Source: an uncultured Mucispirillum sp.
GTDB lineage: Bacteria; Chrysiogenota; Deferribacteres; Deferribacterales; Mucispirillaceae
Assembly: GCA_944324495.1 (NCBI GenBank)
Contig: CALUWN010000001.1
Span: 185,067-249,066 of the forward strand
Direction of reading: 5' to 3'
DNA length: 64,000 nt
The notes beneath the pieces were generated by a model. It had not been told where the DNA came from, did not search any database, and was given only the letters and a program-made list of their open reading frames with translations. This document shows positions 56,964 through 64,000 of the stretch, one piece after another; position 1 is the stretch's first letter, and every line of letters starts with the position of its first letter. The position numbers and the translations under genes are program-made.

Positions 56964-57728
56964 ATGGGTAATATTGTGAGTGAAGAATTAACTTCTAGTT
57001 TGGAAGATTATTTGGAAAGTATTTATCTTATTATATCAGAAAAAGAGGCAGTTAGACCTAAAGATATAGCAAAGAGGCTTAATGTATCTAATGCTTCTGT
57101 TACTGGTGCTTTAAAAACATTATCAGATAAAGGTATGATTAATTATGCACCATATGATGTTATTACGCTTACTAATAAAGGCCGTGAGGCAGCTATTGAT
57201 GTTTTAAGGCGTCATGAGCTGTTGAAAGATTTTTTCACAAACGTGCTCGGTGTTGATAAAGAGGAGGCTGATAAAGCAGCCTGTGCTATGGAGCATGGTA
57301 TATCTGTAGAAGTGCTTGATAAATTAGCAAAATTTGCAGAATTTATTGAGTTATGCCCGCGTGGTGGTACAGAATGGGCTAATGGTAAGCTTAATCATTG
57401 TGATAAGGCTATATCTTTAGAAGTCTGCCAAAATTGTATAACTTCTATTTCAGATAAGGTTCAGGAAAATTATAGCAGGCAACTTGAAGGAGGTCGTATA
57501 ATGAAGAAATTAAATGATGTGCAGCCCGGGGAGCGTTGTAAGATTATTAAGATAACATCAAAGGGTACACTTTTTAAGCGAATTACAGAGATGGGTCTTA
57601 CTGCCGGCACTATAATTGAAGTGGAAAGGGTGGCACCACTTGGTGATCCTGTTGAAATGAAAGTAAAAGGATATCATCTTTCTTTAAGAAAAGACGAAGC
57701 ATCAAAAATTGAAGTTGAAATGATATAG
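56964..57728 (+). CDS. DtxR-family iron regulator fused to FeoA
   Basis: A protein of about 254 residues. The N-terminal DtxR part has a winged helix (RPKDIAKRLNVSNASVTGALKTLSDKG) and the dimerization/metal part with HELLKDFFTNVLGV, AACAMEHGIS and a Cys-rich turn (ELCPRGG ... HCDKAI ... VCQNC). The C-terminal 75 residues (MKKLNDVQPGERCKIIKI ... LGDPVEMKVKGYHLSLRKDEASKIEVE) are a complete FeoA-like SH3 domain. Start is unsure: ATG 56964 is given, while GTG 56976 has a better ribosome site. It probably senses Fe2+ and controls feoB, 69 bases downstream. Confidence 0.9.
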   Translation: MGNIVSEELTSSLEDYLESIYLIISEKEAVRPKDIAKRLNVSNASVTGALKTLSDKGMINYAPYDVITLTNKGREAAIDVLRRHELLKDFFTNVLGVDKEEADKAACAMEHGISVEVLDKLAKFAEFIELCPRGGTEWANGKLNHCDKAISLEVCQNCITSISDKVQENYSRQLEGGRIMKKLNDVQPGERCKIIKITSKGTLFKRITEMGLTAGTIIEVERVAPLGDPVEMKVKGYHLSLRKDEASKIEVEMI

Positions 57729-57751
57729 TAATATCATTTTTTTTGTAATAT

Positions 57752-57771
57752 ACTTTAGGCTTACCTAAAGT
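57752..57771 (+). promoter_or_regulatory. DtxR-type iron box upstream of feoB
   Basis: ACTTTAGGCTTACCTAAAGT consists of perfect 8-base arms (ACTTTAGG/CCTAAAGT) around CTTA and keeps the TTAGG-CCTAA core of known DtxR/IdeR boxes. It lies 26 bases before the feoB start and 23 bases after the dtxR-feoA stop. Confidence 0.7.
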
Positions 57772-57797
57772 TAGTTAATTTTTTTATGGGGATAAAT

Positions 57798-60038
57798 ATG
57801 AAAGAAAATATTACAATCGCTCTTGCAGGTAACCCAAATGCCGGCAAGACAACAATATATAATGCACTTACTGGGGCAAGACAGCATATTGGTAACTATC
57901 CGGGTGTTACTGTAGAAAAAAAAGAAAGTTCAATTACATATAATGGTAAAAATTTAAAAATAATTGATTTACCTGGCACTTACAGCTTAACTGCTTATTC
58001 TGTGGAAGAAGTGGTTGCAAGAAATGTTATAATAAATGAAAAACCAGATGTGGTTGTAGATATTATAGATTCTTCCAACTTAGAAAGAAACTTATATTTA
58101 GCTGTTCAGCTTATGGAACTTCGTATTCCATTAGTATTTGTTTTTAATATGAAAGATATGGCTCAAGAAATGGGAATTAAGATAAATGTTGCGAAACTTT
58201 CTCAATTACTTGGTGTGCCTATTATTGAAACAGTGGGCAGTAAAGGTGATGGAGTTAAAAATATTTTAGATGAAGCTATTAAAGTAGCACAATCAAATAG
58301 TATAAATTACCCTGTAATTAGTTATGATAGTATTATAGAAAAAAGTTTATCATCTATTGAGGCTTTAGTAAAAGAATATGCTCAAGGAGTTGAAAACTAC
58401 AACAGCAGGTGGCTTTCTGTAAAACTTTTAGAAGGTGATAAAGATGTTTTAAACCTTGTTCCTTCGCCTATTGTGGCAGAAGAAATAAAAAGAGCAGAAC
58501 AAGAAATTGAAAAAATATTAGGTGATACTCCAGAAACAGCTATTGCTAGTGCTAGGTATGGGTTTATATCTGGGGCTTGTCAAGAATGTGTTACAACCAC
58601 TGTTGAAGCAAGGCACAATATGAGTGATGCAATAGATTCTGTTTTAGTAAACAGAGTGCTTGGTATTCCTATATTTTTAGGGTTAATGTATTTAGTATTT
58701 CAGCTTACATTTACCCTTGGCGATCCGTTTATGGGGTGGATAGAAGAATTTTTTGGCTTTTTGGGGGATAAAGCAAGCGTTTTAATTTCCCATGATTTAT
58801 TACGGTCATTAATTGTAGATGGTATAATAGGTGGTGTTGGTGGTGTTATAGTATTTTTACCAAATATTATATTTTTATTTATTGCAATAGCAGTATTAGA
58901 AGCCAGTGGTTACATGGCTCGTGTTGCTTTTATAATGGATAAAGTAATGCACAAAATAGGACTTCATGGTAAAAGTTTTATACCATTTTTAATAGGTTTT
59001 GGTTGTTCTGTTCCTGCTATTATGGCTACAAGAACATTAGATAACCAAAGGGATAGAATAATAACTATGCTTGTTACACCATTTATGAGCTGTGGTGCAA
59101 GGCTTCCTATATACTTATTAATTATTCCTGCATTTTTTGAAAAAAATCAGGCACTTGTATTATGGGTTATATATTTAATAGGTATTGTAATGGCTATTGT
59201 AATTGCTAAATTACTTGGTATGACAGTATTAAAAGGTGAATCTGCTCCCTTTGTAATGGAACTTCCACCGTACCGTATTCCTACTTTAAAAGGTGTGTTA
59301 ACTCAAATGTGGGAACGCAGCTGGTTATACCTTAAAAAAGCTGGTACAATAATACTTTTTATCTCTATTGTAATGTGGGCATTAACTGTTTTCCCTCAGT
59401 TTCCAGAAGATAAAGCAGAAGCATACACTGCCAGCCTTCCAGCATTAGAACAGACTGTAAGTGAAAATACAGAAAAACTTTCTTCTCTTGGCTACATAAT
59501 ACCAAATGAAGAAAATGCAGCAGAAGCAGAAGCAAATAATGCAAAATTAAGTGATGCAGATAAAGCAGAGGCAGAAAAACTTGTTGCAGTATTAGAGGAA
59601 ACAAACGGTAAAATAGATGAAATATTATTTAACTATTCTGAAGCAGAATTAGAATACAGTGCTGCTGGTAGAATTGGTAAATTTATAGAGCCAGTATTAA
59701 CTCCACTGGGGTTTGACTGGAAAATAGGCACTGCTTTAATTGGAGCATTTGCTGCTAAAGAAGTGTTTGTGGCTCAAATGGGTATAGTGTATTCCCTTGG
59801 TGAAGTTGGGGAAGACTCTGATGCTTTAAGGGCAAAATTACAAGAAAATTATACACCACTTGTGGGCTTTGCAATTATGGTATTTGCATTATTAAGTGCA
59901 CCATGTATGGCTACATTTGCTATTGTTAAAAGAGAAAGTAACTCTTGGAAATGGGCATTTTTCCAATTTTTTGGAATGACTTTTGTAGCATATATTACTA
60001 CACTTTTAATATACCAAATAGGCAGGCTGTTTGTATAA
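57798..60038 (+). CDS. feoB: Ferrous iron transporter FeoB
   Basis: A 746-residue FeoB: an N-terminal GTPase with G1 GNPNAGKT (11-18), DLPGTYSL and NMKD, a helical GDI domain, and a membrane part with two gate regions containing FLPNIIFLF and GFGCSVPAIMATRTL. A charged, helical insert (about 535-610) with many Glu/Ala residues lies between later transmembrane helices. ATG 57798 with GGGGATAA upstream is chosen, 12 bases after a weaker ATG. Imports Fe2+ under anaerobic conditions; repressor control by the DtxR fusion is likely. Confidence 0.95.
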   Translation: MKENITIALAGNPNAGKTTIYNALTGARQHIGNYPGVTVEKKESSITYNGKNLKIIDLPGTYSLTAYSVEEVVARNVIINEKPDVVVDIIDSSNLERNLYLAVQLMELRIPLVFVFNMKDMAQEMGIKINVAKLSQLLGVPIIETVGSKGDGVKNILDEAIKVAQSNSINYPVISYDSIIEKSLSSIEALVKEYAQGVENYNSRWLSVKLLEGDKDVLNLVPSPIVAEEIKRAEQEIEKILGDTPETAIASARYGFISGACQECVTTTVEARHNMSDAIDSVLVNRVLGIPIFLGLMYLVFQLTFTLGDPFMGWIEEFFGFLGDKASVLISHDLLRSLIVDGIIGGVGGVIVFLPNIIFLFIAIAVLEASGYMARVAFIMDKVMHKIGLHGKSFIPFLIGFGCSVPAIMATRTLDNQRDRIITMLVTPFMSCGARLPIYLLIIPAFFEKNQALVLWVIYLIGIVMAIVIAKLLGMTVLKGESAPFVMELPPYRIPTLKGVLTQMWERSWLYLKKAGTIILFISIVMWALTVFPQFPEDKAEAYTASLPALEQTVSENTEKLSSLGYIIPNEENAAEAEANNAKLSDADKAEAEKLVAVLEETNGKIDEILFNYSEAELEYSAAGRIGKFIEPVLTPLGFDWKIGTALIGAFAAKEVFVAQMGIVYSLGEVGEDSDALRAKLQENYTPLVGFAIMVFALLSAPCMATFAIVKRESNSWKWAFFQFFGMTFVAYITTLLIYQIGRLFV

Positions 60039-60056
60039 TTTTAAGCAGGTGATATT

Positions 60057-60227
60057 ATGTTAGGAAATATAATTGTTGGTTTAATAGTTTTATTATCAGC
60101 TTTAGTAGTTGCTAGAAAGCTGTATAAAACTTTATCTGGCAAATCAGGCTGTGGGTGTGGTTGTGGCAGTTCAAAAAACTCTACTTCCTGCTGTTCATCT
60201 TCAGGCTGTAGTATGAAAATGAAATAA
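60057..60227 (+). CDS. FeoB-associated Cys-rich membrane protein
   Basis: A 56-residue protein starting at ATG 60057 with an AGGTGAT ribosome site. One transmembrane helix (about 2-20), a short basic stretch, then a Cys-rich tail with GCGCGCG and SCC (Cys at 32, 34, 36, 45, 46 and 51). This is the FeoB_Cyt-type small protein that follows feoB in many anaerobes. The cysteines may bind metal. 18 bases after feoB, ended by a terminator. Confidence 0.9.
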   Translation: MLGNIIVGLIVLLSALVVARKLYKTLSGKSGCGCGCGSSKNSTSCCSSSGCSMKMK

Positions 60228-60235
60228 TCTTTATG

Positions 60236-60280
60236 TCTCTTTCCCTAAATAATAAAAGGGAAAGAGATTTTTATTTTTTT
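60236..60280 (+). terminator. Rho-independent terminator of the feo operon
   Basis: TCTCTTTCCCT (60236-60246) pairs with AGGGAAAGAGA (60257-60267), 10-base loop, followed by a long T-rich run. Confidence 0.9.
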
Positions 60281-60351
60281 AAATTCTATATTGATTTTAT
60301 TTTAAAATTCCTTATATTATCTTTCTACCATAAATTTAGGAGTATGTTTTA

Positions 60352-62049
60352 ATGGCAAGGTTTTCTTCTTCTATGCTTGAACGTATTAGGTCAATAGATA
60401 TTACTACAATTATTGAACCATATGTTGAGTTAAAGTTAAAAGGAAGAGATTTATGGGGGCTTTGCCCATTCCACCACGAAAAATCTCCGTCTTTTAAAGT
60501 AGACAGCGATAAAGGTTTTTTCAAATGTTTTGGCTGTGATGCAAAAGGTGATGGTATCAGTTTTATTATGCGTAAGCTTGGGTTTTCATATTATGATGCT
60601 GTTATGTATTTAGCAGAAAAATATGGAATCAGCATAGAGCTGGATGGCGAAGAAAACAGTCATTCAAAAGATATACTATCATTACATGAAGAAATACTTA
60701 AAATCTCTAGGAAATCCTTTTATGCTGCTGAAGGGTTGAAGGCAAAAGAGTATATATTTTCTAGAAGCTTTAATGATGAAGACTGTAACGAGTTTGGTAT
60801 AGGTTACCTTTCATCTAATACAGATTATTCTAATATTTTTAAAACTTACCCTAAAGAAGTCTTATATAATTCAGGGTTTTTTAAAGAATCTCAATATAAG
60901 ACTCCATATTCAAGATTTTTTAATAGATTAATGCTTCCTATTAGAAATATAACATCTTCTATTGCCGCTTTTGCAGGCCGCAGTTTAGATGGCTCAAATC
61001 CTAAATATTTAAACTCAGCAGAAAGTGCCGTTTTTCATAAAGGCTATACATTATTTAATATAGATAAGGCAAAAGATGCTATGAAACATAATAAACAGGC
61101 GTTAATTGTAGAGGGGTATTTTGATGTAATGCGTCTTTATAAAAATGGGTTTAAAAATGTGGCAGCACCTATGGGTACAGCATTAACAGCAGACCAAATA
61201 AGCCTTTTAAAAAGGTATGCCGAAGAAATAACTGTTATGTTTGATGGTGATAGTGCAGGTGAAAAAGCAGCTTTTAGAAGCCTTGAGCGTTTTGCAGAAA
61301 CAAGCCTTTTTCCAAAAGTAATATTCTTGCCAAAAGAGGATGACCCAGACAGCTTTGTTTTAAATTATGGAATAGATAAATTTTATGAGCTTTATGAAAA
61401 AAGAGAAGATTTATTTATACATATGATAAAAAAAATGGCAGCATCAGCTAAAGATGATTTTAATATAAAACTATCCCGCTTTAAAGCAGTAAAAAATATG
61501 CTTATAAAAGTGGAAAACCCTCATATAAGAGATTATTACGCTGAAGCGGCAGCCGAAATATTTAATTTAAAAAAAGAAAATGTTTATGAAGAATTAGAAC
61601 AGAACCGATATAAGAAAAATGCTGCTTTAAATAAAAATAATAATAACAGTTTATATTTATGTGAAATGGATTTTATTGCCTGCTTATCCAGATTACCTAT
61701 TGATACTATTGATGATTTATTGTCAGACTTTAATCTGGATATGATAAATGACAATGAAATAAAAAATATTTTAAAAATAATGCTTGCAAATTTATTAAAA
61801 ATTTCAGATATTAAACAGATTACGCATGAATTAGGTGACCAATTTGTTGAGCTGGCAATGCGGGAAATTGCAGGAGATGATGCATATAAAGAGGCATTAA
61901 AGAATAAAAAACAAATTGAACTTAATTATCTAAAAAAACGTCAGAATGAGTTGATAGAGCAGATGCGTACAACGTCTGATAAATCTTTGCAGATAAGTAT
62001 GCTGCAAGAACTTAACAGCCTTACTAAACAAATTGCTGGTAAAAAATAA
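60352..62049 (+). CDS. dnaG: DNA primase DnaG
   Basis: A 565-residue primase: the CHC2 zinc finger with Cys38, His41, Cys59 and Cys62, the primase core, and the Toprim domain with VEGYFDVM and [10 protein letters not shown]. The C-terminal helicase-binding part is present. Slightly short for a primase but complete. ATG 60352 with TAGGAG nine bases upstream. It is 20 bases from the rpoD start; the dnaG-rpoD pair lacks rpsU here, so it is a partial macromolecular synthesis operon. Confidence 0.96.
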   Translation: MARFSSSMLERIRSIDITTIIEPYVELKLKGRDLWGLCPFHHEKSPSFKVDSDKGFFKCFGCDAKGDGISFIMRKLGFSYYDAVMYLAEKYGISIELDGEENSHSKDILSLHEEILKISRKSFYAAEGLKAKEYIFSRSFNDEDCNEFGIGYLSSNTDYSNIFKTYPKEVLYNSGFFKESQYKTPYSRFFNRLMLPIRNITSSIAAFAGRSLDGSNPKYLNSAESAVFHKGYTLFNIDKAKDAMKHNKQALIVEGYFDVMRLYKNGFKNVAAPMGTALTADQISLLKRYAEEITVMFDGDSAGEKAAFRSLERFAETSLFPKVIFLPKEDDPDSFVLNYGIDKFYELYEKREDLFIHMIKKMAASAKDDFNIKLSRFKAVKNMLIKVENPHIRDYYAEAAAEIFNLKKENVYEELEQNRYKKNAALNKNNNNSLYLCEMDFIACLSRLPIDTIDDLLSDFNLDMINDNEIKNILKIMLANLLKISDIKQITHELGDQFVELAMREIAGDDAYKEALKNKKQIELNYLKKRQNELIEQMRTTSDKSLQISMLQELNSLTKQIAGKK

Positions 62050-62068
62050 GGATGGTGAAAAAAAGTTT

Positions 62069-63889
62069 ATGTCTAAAAAGATTAAACTACCTGAAGTAAA
62101 ACAATTAATATCTCTTGGTAAAGAAAAAGGGTTTCTAACTTTTGATGAGATTAATGAGGTATTGCCTGAAGAAGCTGCTACAAGTGATTTTCTTGATGAA
62201 ATTATGACGCTTCTTTCACAATTAAAAATAGATGTTATTGACCATAAAAGTAAAAAAGGAAATATTTTTCCAACTAATGTAGTAATTGACGAAGATGATG
62301 ATGAAGACGGGCTTTCTTCTCTTGACGGTGATTATCAAGAAGAGGGGGAAGATTCTTTAAGCACAGACGACCCTGTTAGGCTTTATTTAAAAGAAATGGG
62401 AAATATCCCGCTGCTTAATAGAGATGATGAAGTTAATGTGGCAAAAGAAATTAAAAAAGGACAGCGTAAAGTTATAAAAGCTATTCTTTCTTTTCCATCT
62501 ACTGCTGCTAAGTTTATGGAATTCTCTGAAGGAGTTAAAAACGATACAATGCGTTTGAAAGATATCATTGATATAGAAGACGATGATATTGAAATGGAAC
62601 AGCTTCAAGATGAATTTGATGATGTAGATGATGAAGTAATGAAAGAAATCAAAGATAATAAAGAGGCTCAACTTAAAGCACAATTTTTTGATACTATTGA
62701 GGAAATTGTTAATAAATTAAGGGAAGATATTGCTCTTTCTGAAGATTTTAGAAAGAATATGAAAAATATGAGTAAAGAAGAGCTTGAAAAAAATAAAGCA
62801 GCTGTAGAAGCTTCTATTGAAGCTTTAACAGATAAACTTCTTGATATTAAAGTAAACTTTAATACTATTAACAATATTTCTCAAGATATTAAAGTAAACT
62901 ATGAAACAATTCAGACAAGTATGTATGAACTTAATAAACTTGCTAAAATACTGCGTGTTGATACTGTAGCAATATGCAGTTTATCGTATGATGAAATAAG
63001 AGAAATTGCATCAAACCAAGGTATGAGAGAAAAAGATGTAAATACTATTATAGAAAAACATACTGTCATAGTTCAGAAAATGAACGACCATTATTCAAGC
63101 ATAGGAATAGAAAAAGAAGAGTTTGAATCTATTTATGAAAGCCTTTTAGAAGGTGAAAGTGTTACTGATAAAGCTAAATATAAATTAATAGAAGCAAATT
63201 TAAGGCTTGTGGTTAGTATTGCAAAAAAATATACAAACCGTGGCTTACAGTTTTTAGATTTAATTCAAGAAGGAAATATTGGCTTAATGAAAGCTGTTGA
63301 AAAATTTGATTATTCAAAAGGTTATAAGTTTTCAACTTATGCTACATGGTGGATACGTCAGGCAATAACTCGTGCTATTGCAGACCAGGCAAGAACAATT
63401 AGAATACCTGTGCATATGATAGAAACTATTAATAAAATGATGAAAGTTACTCGTAATCTTCAGCAGGATTTAGGCAGAGAACCAACACCAGAAGAAATAT
63501 CTGAAAAAATGGATATTCCAGTTGAAAAAATTAAAAAAGTAATGAAAATTGCAAAAGAGCCAGTTTCTTTAGAAACTCCAATTGGTGAAGATGAAGATTC
63601 AAGCCTTGGTGATTTTATTGAAGATAAGTCAGCTAAAAATCCATCAGATGAAGTTACTTATTTAAAACTAAAAGAACATACAAGAAATATTTTAGATACA
63701 TTATCACCTAGAGAAGCAAGTGTACTTCGTCTTCGTTTTGGTATAGACTGTGATTCTGACCATACATTAGAAGAAGTAGGTAAGAAATTTACAGTTACAA
63801 GAGAGCGTATTAGGCAGATAGAAGCTAAAGCATTACGTAAATTAAGGCACCCAACACGAAGCCGTATTATGAAAACTTTTACTGATTAG
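62069..63889 (+). CDS. rpoD: RNA polymerase sigma factor RpoD (sigma-70)
   Basis: A 606-residue primary sigma factor: region 1.1 (about 1-90), region 1.2 with [16 protein letters not shown], a non-conserved region, region 2 ([39 protein letters not shown]), region 3 and region 4 with [15 protein letters not shown] and [26 protein letters not shown] end. ATG 62069 is preferred to upstream in-frame codons, as [14 protein letters not shown] matches other RpoD starts. Complete and normal. Confidence 0.97.
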   Translation: MSKKIKLPEVKQLISLGKEKGFLTFDEINEVLPEEAATSDFLDEIMTLLSQLKIDVIDHKSKKGNIFPTNVVIDEDDDEDGLSSLDGDYQEEGEDSLSTDDPVRLYLKEMGNIPLLNRDDEVNVAKEIKKGQRKVIKAILSFPSTAAKFMEFSEGVKNDTMRLKDIIDIEDDDIEMEQLQDEFDDVDDEVMKEIKDNKEAQLKAQFFDTIEEIVNKLREDIALSEDFRKNMKNMSKEELEKNKAAVEASIEALTDKLLDIKVNFNTINNISQDIKVNYETIQTSMYELNKLAKILRVDTVAICSLSYDEIREIASNQGMREKDVNTIIEKHTVIVQKMNDHYSSIGIEKEEFESIYESLLEGESVTDKAKYKLIEANLRLVVSIAKKYTNRGLQFLDLIQEGNIGLMKAVEKFDYSKGYKFSTYATWWIRQAITRAIADQARTIRIPVHMIETINKMMKVTRNLQQDLGREPTPEEISEKMDIPVEKIKKVMKIAKEPVSLETPIGEDEDSSLGDFIEDKSAKNPSDEVTYLKLKEHTRNILDTLSPREASVLRLRFGIDCDSDHTLEEVGKKFTVTRERIRQIEAKALRKLRHPTRSRIMKTFTD

Positions 63890-63900
63890 TAAATAGATTT

Positions 63901-63930
63901 AGGCAGTATCAAAAGATACTGCCTTTTTTA
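63901..63930 (+). terminator. Rho-independent terminator after rpoD
   Basis: AGGCAGTATC (63901-63910) pairs with GATACTGCCT (63915-63924), AAAA loop, then a T run. Closes the dnaG-rpoD operon. Confidence 0.92.
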
Positions 63931-63960
63931 TTAACTCTTTAGAGAGTTGAGCATAGCGAA

Positions 63961-63988
63961 ACAAAAAACTACTGGCTATGCCAGTAGA
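63961..63988 (-). terminator. Likely terminator of a minus-strand gene beyond the window
   Basis: CTACTGGC (63969-63976) pairs with GCCAGTAG (63980-63987), TAT loop. On the minus strand it is followed by a T-run (the As at 63963-63968 here), so it should end a convergent gene outside the window. Confidence 0.6.
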
Positions 63989-64000
63989 TGATAAAATCTT

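Noticed and set aside
1..64000. CRISPR arrays, rRNA and tRNA genes
   Set aside because: No regularly spaced repeats, no rRNA-like blocks and no cloverleaf with TTC-type loop were seen on reading; a tRNAscan/Infernal run would be decisive.

Overview
The window is AT-rich (about 30 percent GC by eye), gene-dense bacterial chromosome from a Gram-negative, mostly anaerobic, iron- and heme-scavenging organism. Gram-negative traits are TonB/ExbBD, an outer-membrane receptor, lipoproteins, a bacterial alpha-2-macroglobulin with PBP1C, and IHF. Anaerobic traits are GlpABC, FeoB and flavodoxin-based heme handling. The DHH-CBS-CCA fusion, the ihfA-merR pair and the phoH-ybeY-corC-era order fit Deferribacterota, and a host-associated Mucispirillum-like bacterium is my best guess. 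That is inference from gene content, not from a database match. I found no tRNA, rRNA, IS element, prophage or CRISPR array.

Layout. 1-6469: a probable heme-acquisition locus: the 3' end of a TonB-dependent receptor, an ECF transporter (S, T and a double ATPase), a HutX-flavodoxin fusion, then ExbB-ExbD-TonB. 6541-9082: an unknown lipoprotein, a methyltransferase and a PHP phosphoesterase. 9088-16314: xerD-like recombinase, DHH-CBS-CCA protein, phoH, ybeY, a CorC-like protein and era. 16316-18365 (minus): a membrane MutS-like ATPase and HU. 18453-21031: murJ, dtd and a metallo-beta-lactamase fold hydrolase. 21052-23619: a trp-type leader peptide, a decayed TrpC-TrpF-like gene and trpB. 23695-27034: small unknown, lipoprotein and Sel1 genes, yicC and a stomatin-like gene. 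27083-34310: coaBC, then on the minus strand priA, an acyl-CoA ligase, maf, apbE and a polyprenyl synthase. 34486-44563: a chemotaxis receptor, the alpha-2-macroglobulin lipoprotein and pbpC. 44793-51451: glpA-glpB-glpC, an unrecognised membrane protein, and glpK. 51972-55700 (minus): merR, ihfA, a membrane protein and an EF-G2-like GTPase. 55856-60227: an RRM protein, a PepSY-type membrane protein, and the iron cluster dtxR-feoA fusion, feoB and a Cys-rich small protein. 60352-63889: dnaG and rpoD.

Most notable points: (1) a TonB-dependent receptor paired with an ECF-type importer and a heme-handling fusion, with no periplasmic binding protein in view; (2) a 35-residue leader peptide containing WRTS upstream of a trp gene, whose Trp-codon region can pair with the next gene's start codon, suggesting translational attenuation; (3) a TrpC-TrpF-like protein that has lost key catalytic residues next to an intact trpB without trpA; (4) an internally duplicated polytopic membrane protein between glpC and glpK, with no aquaporin NPA motif, as a candidate glycerol or glycerol-3-phosphate uptake protein; (5) a DtxR-FeoA fusion followed by a DtxR-type operator in front of feoB.
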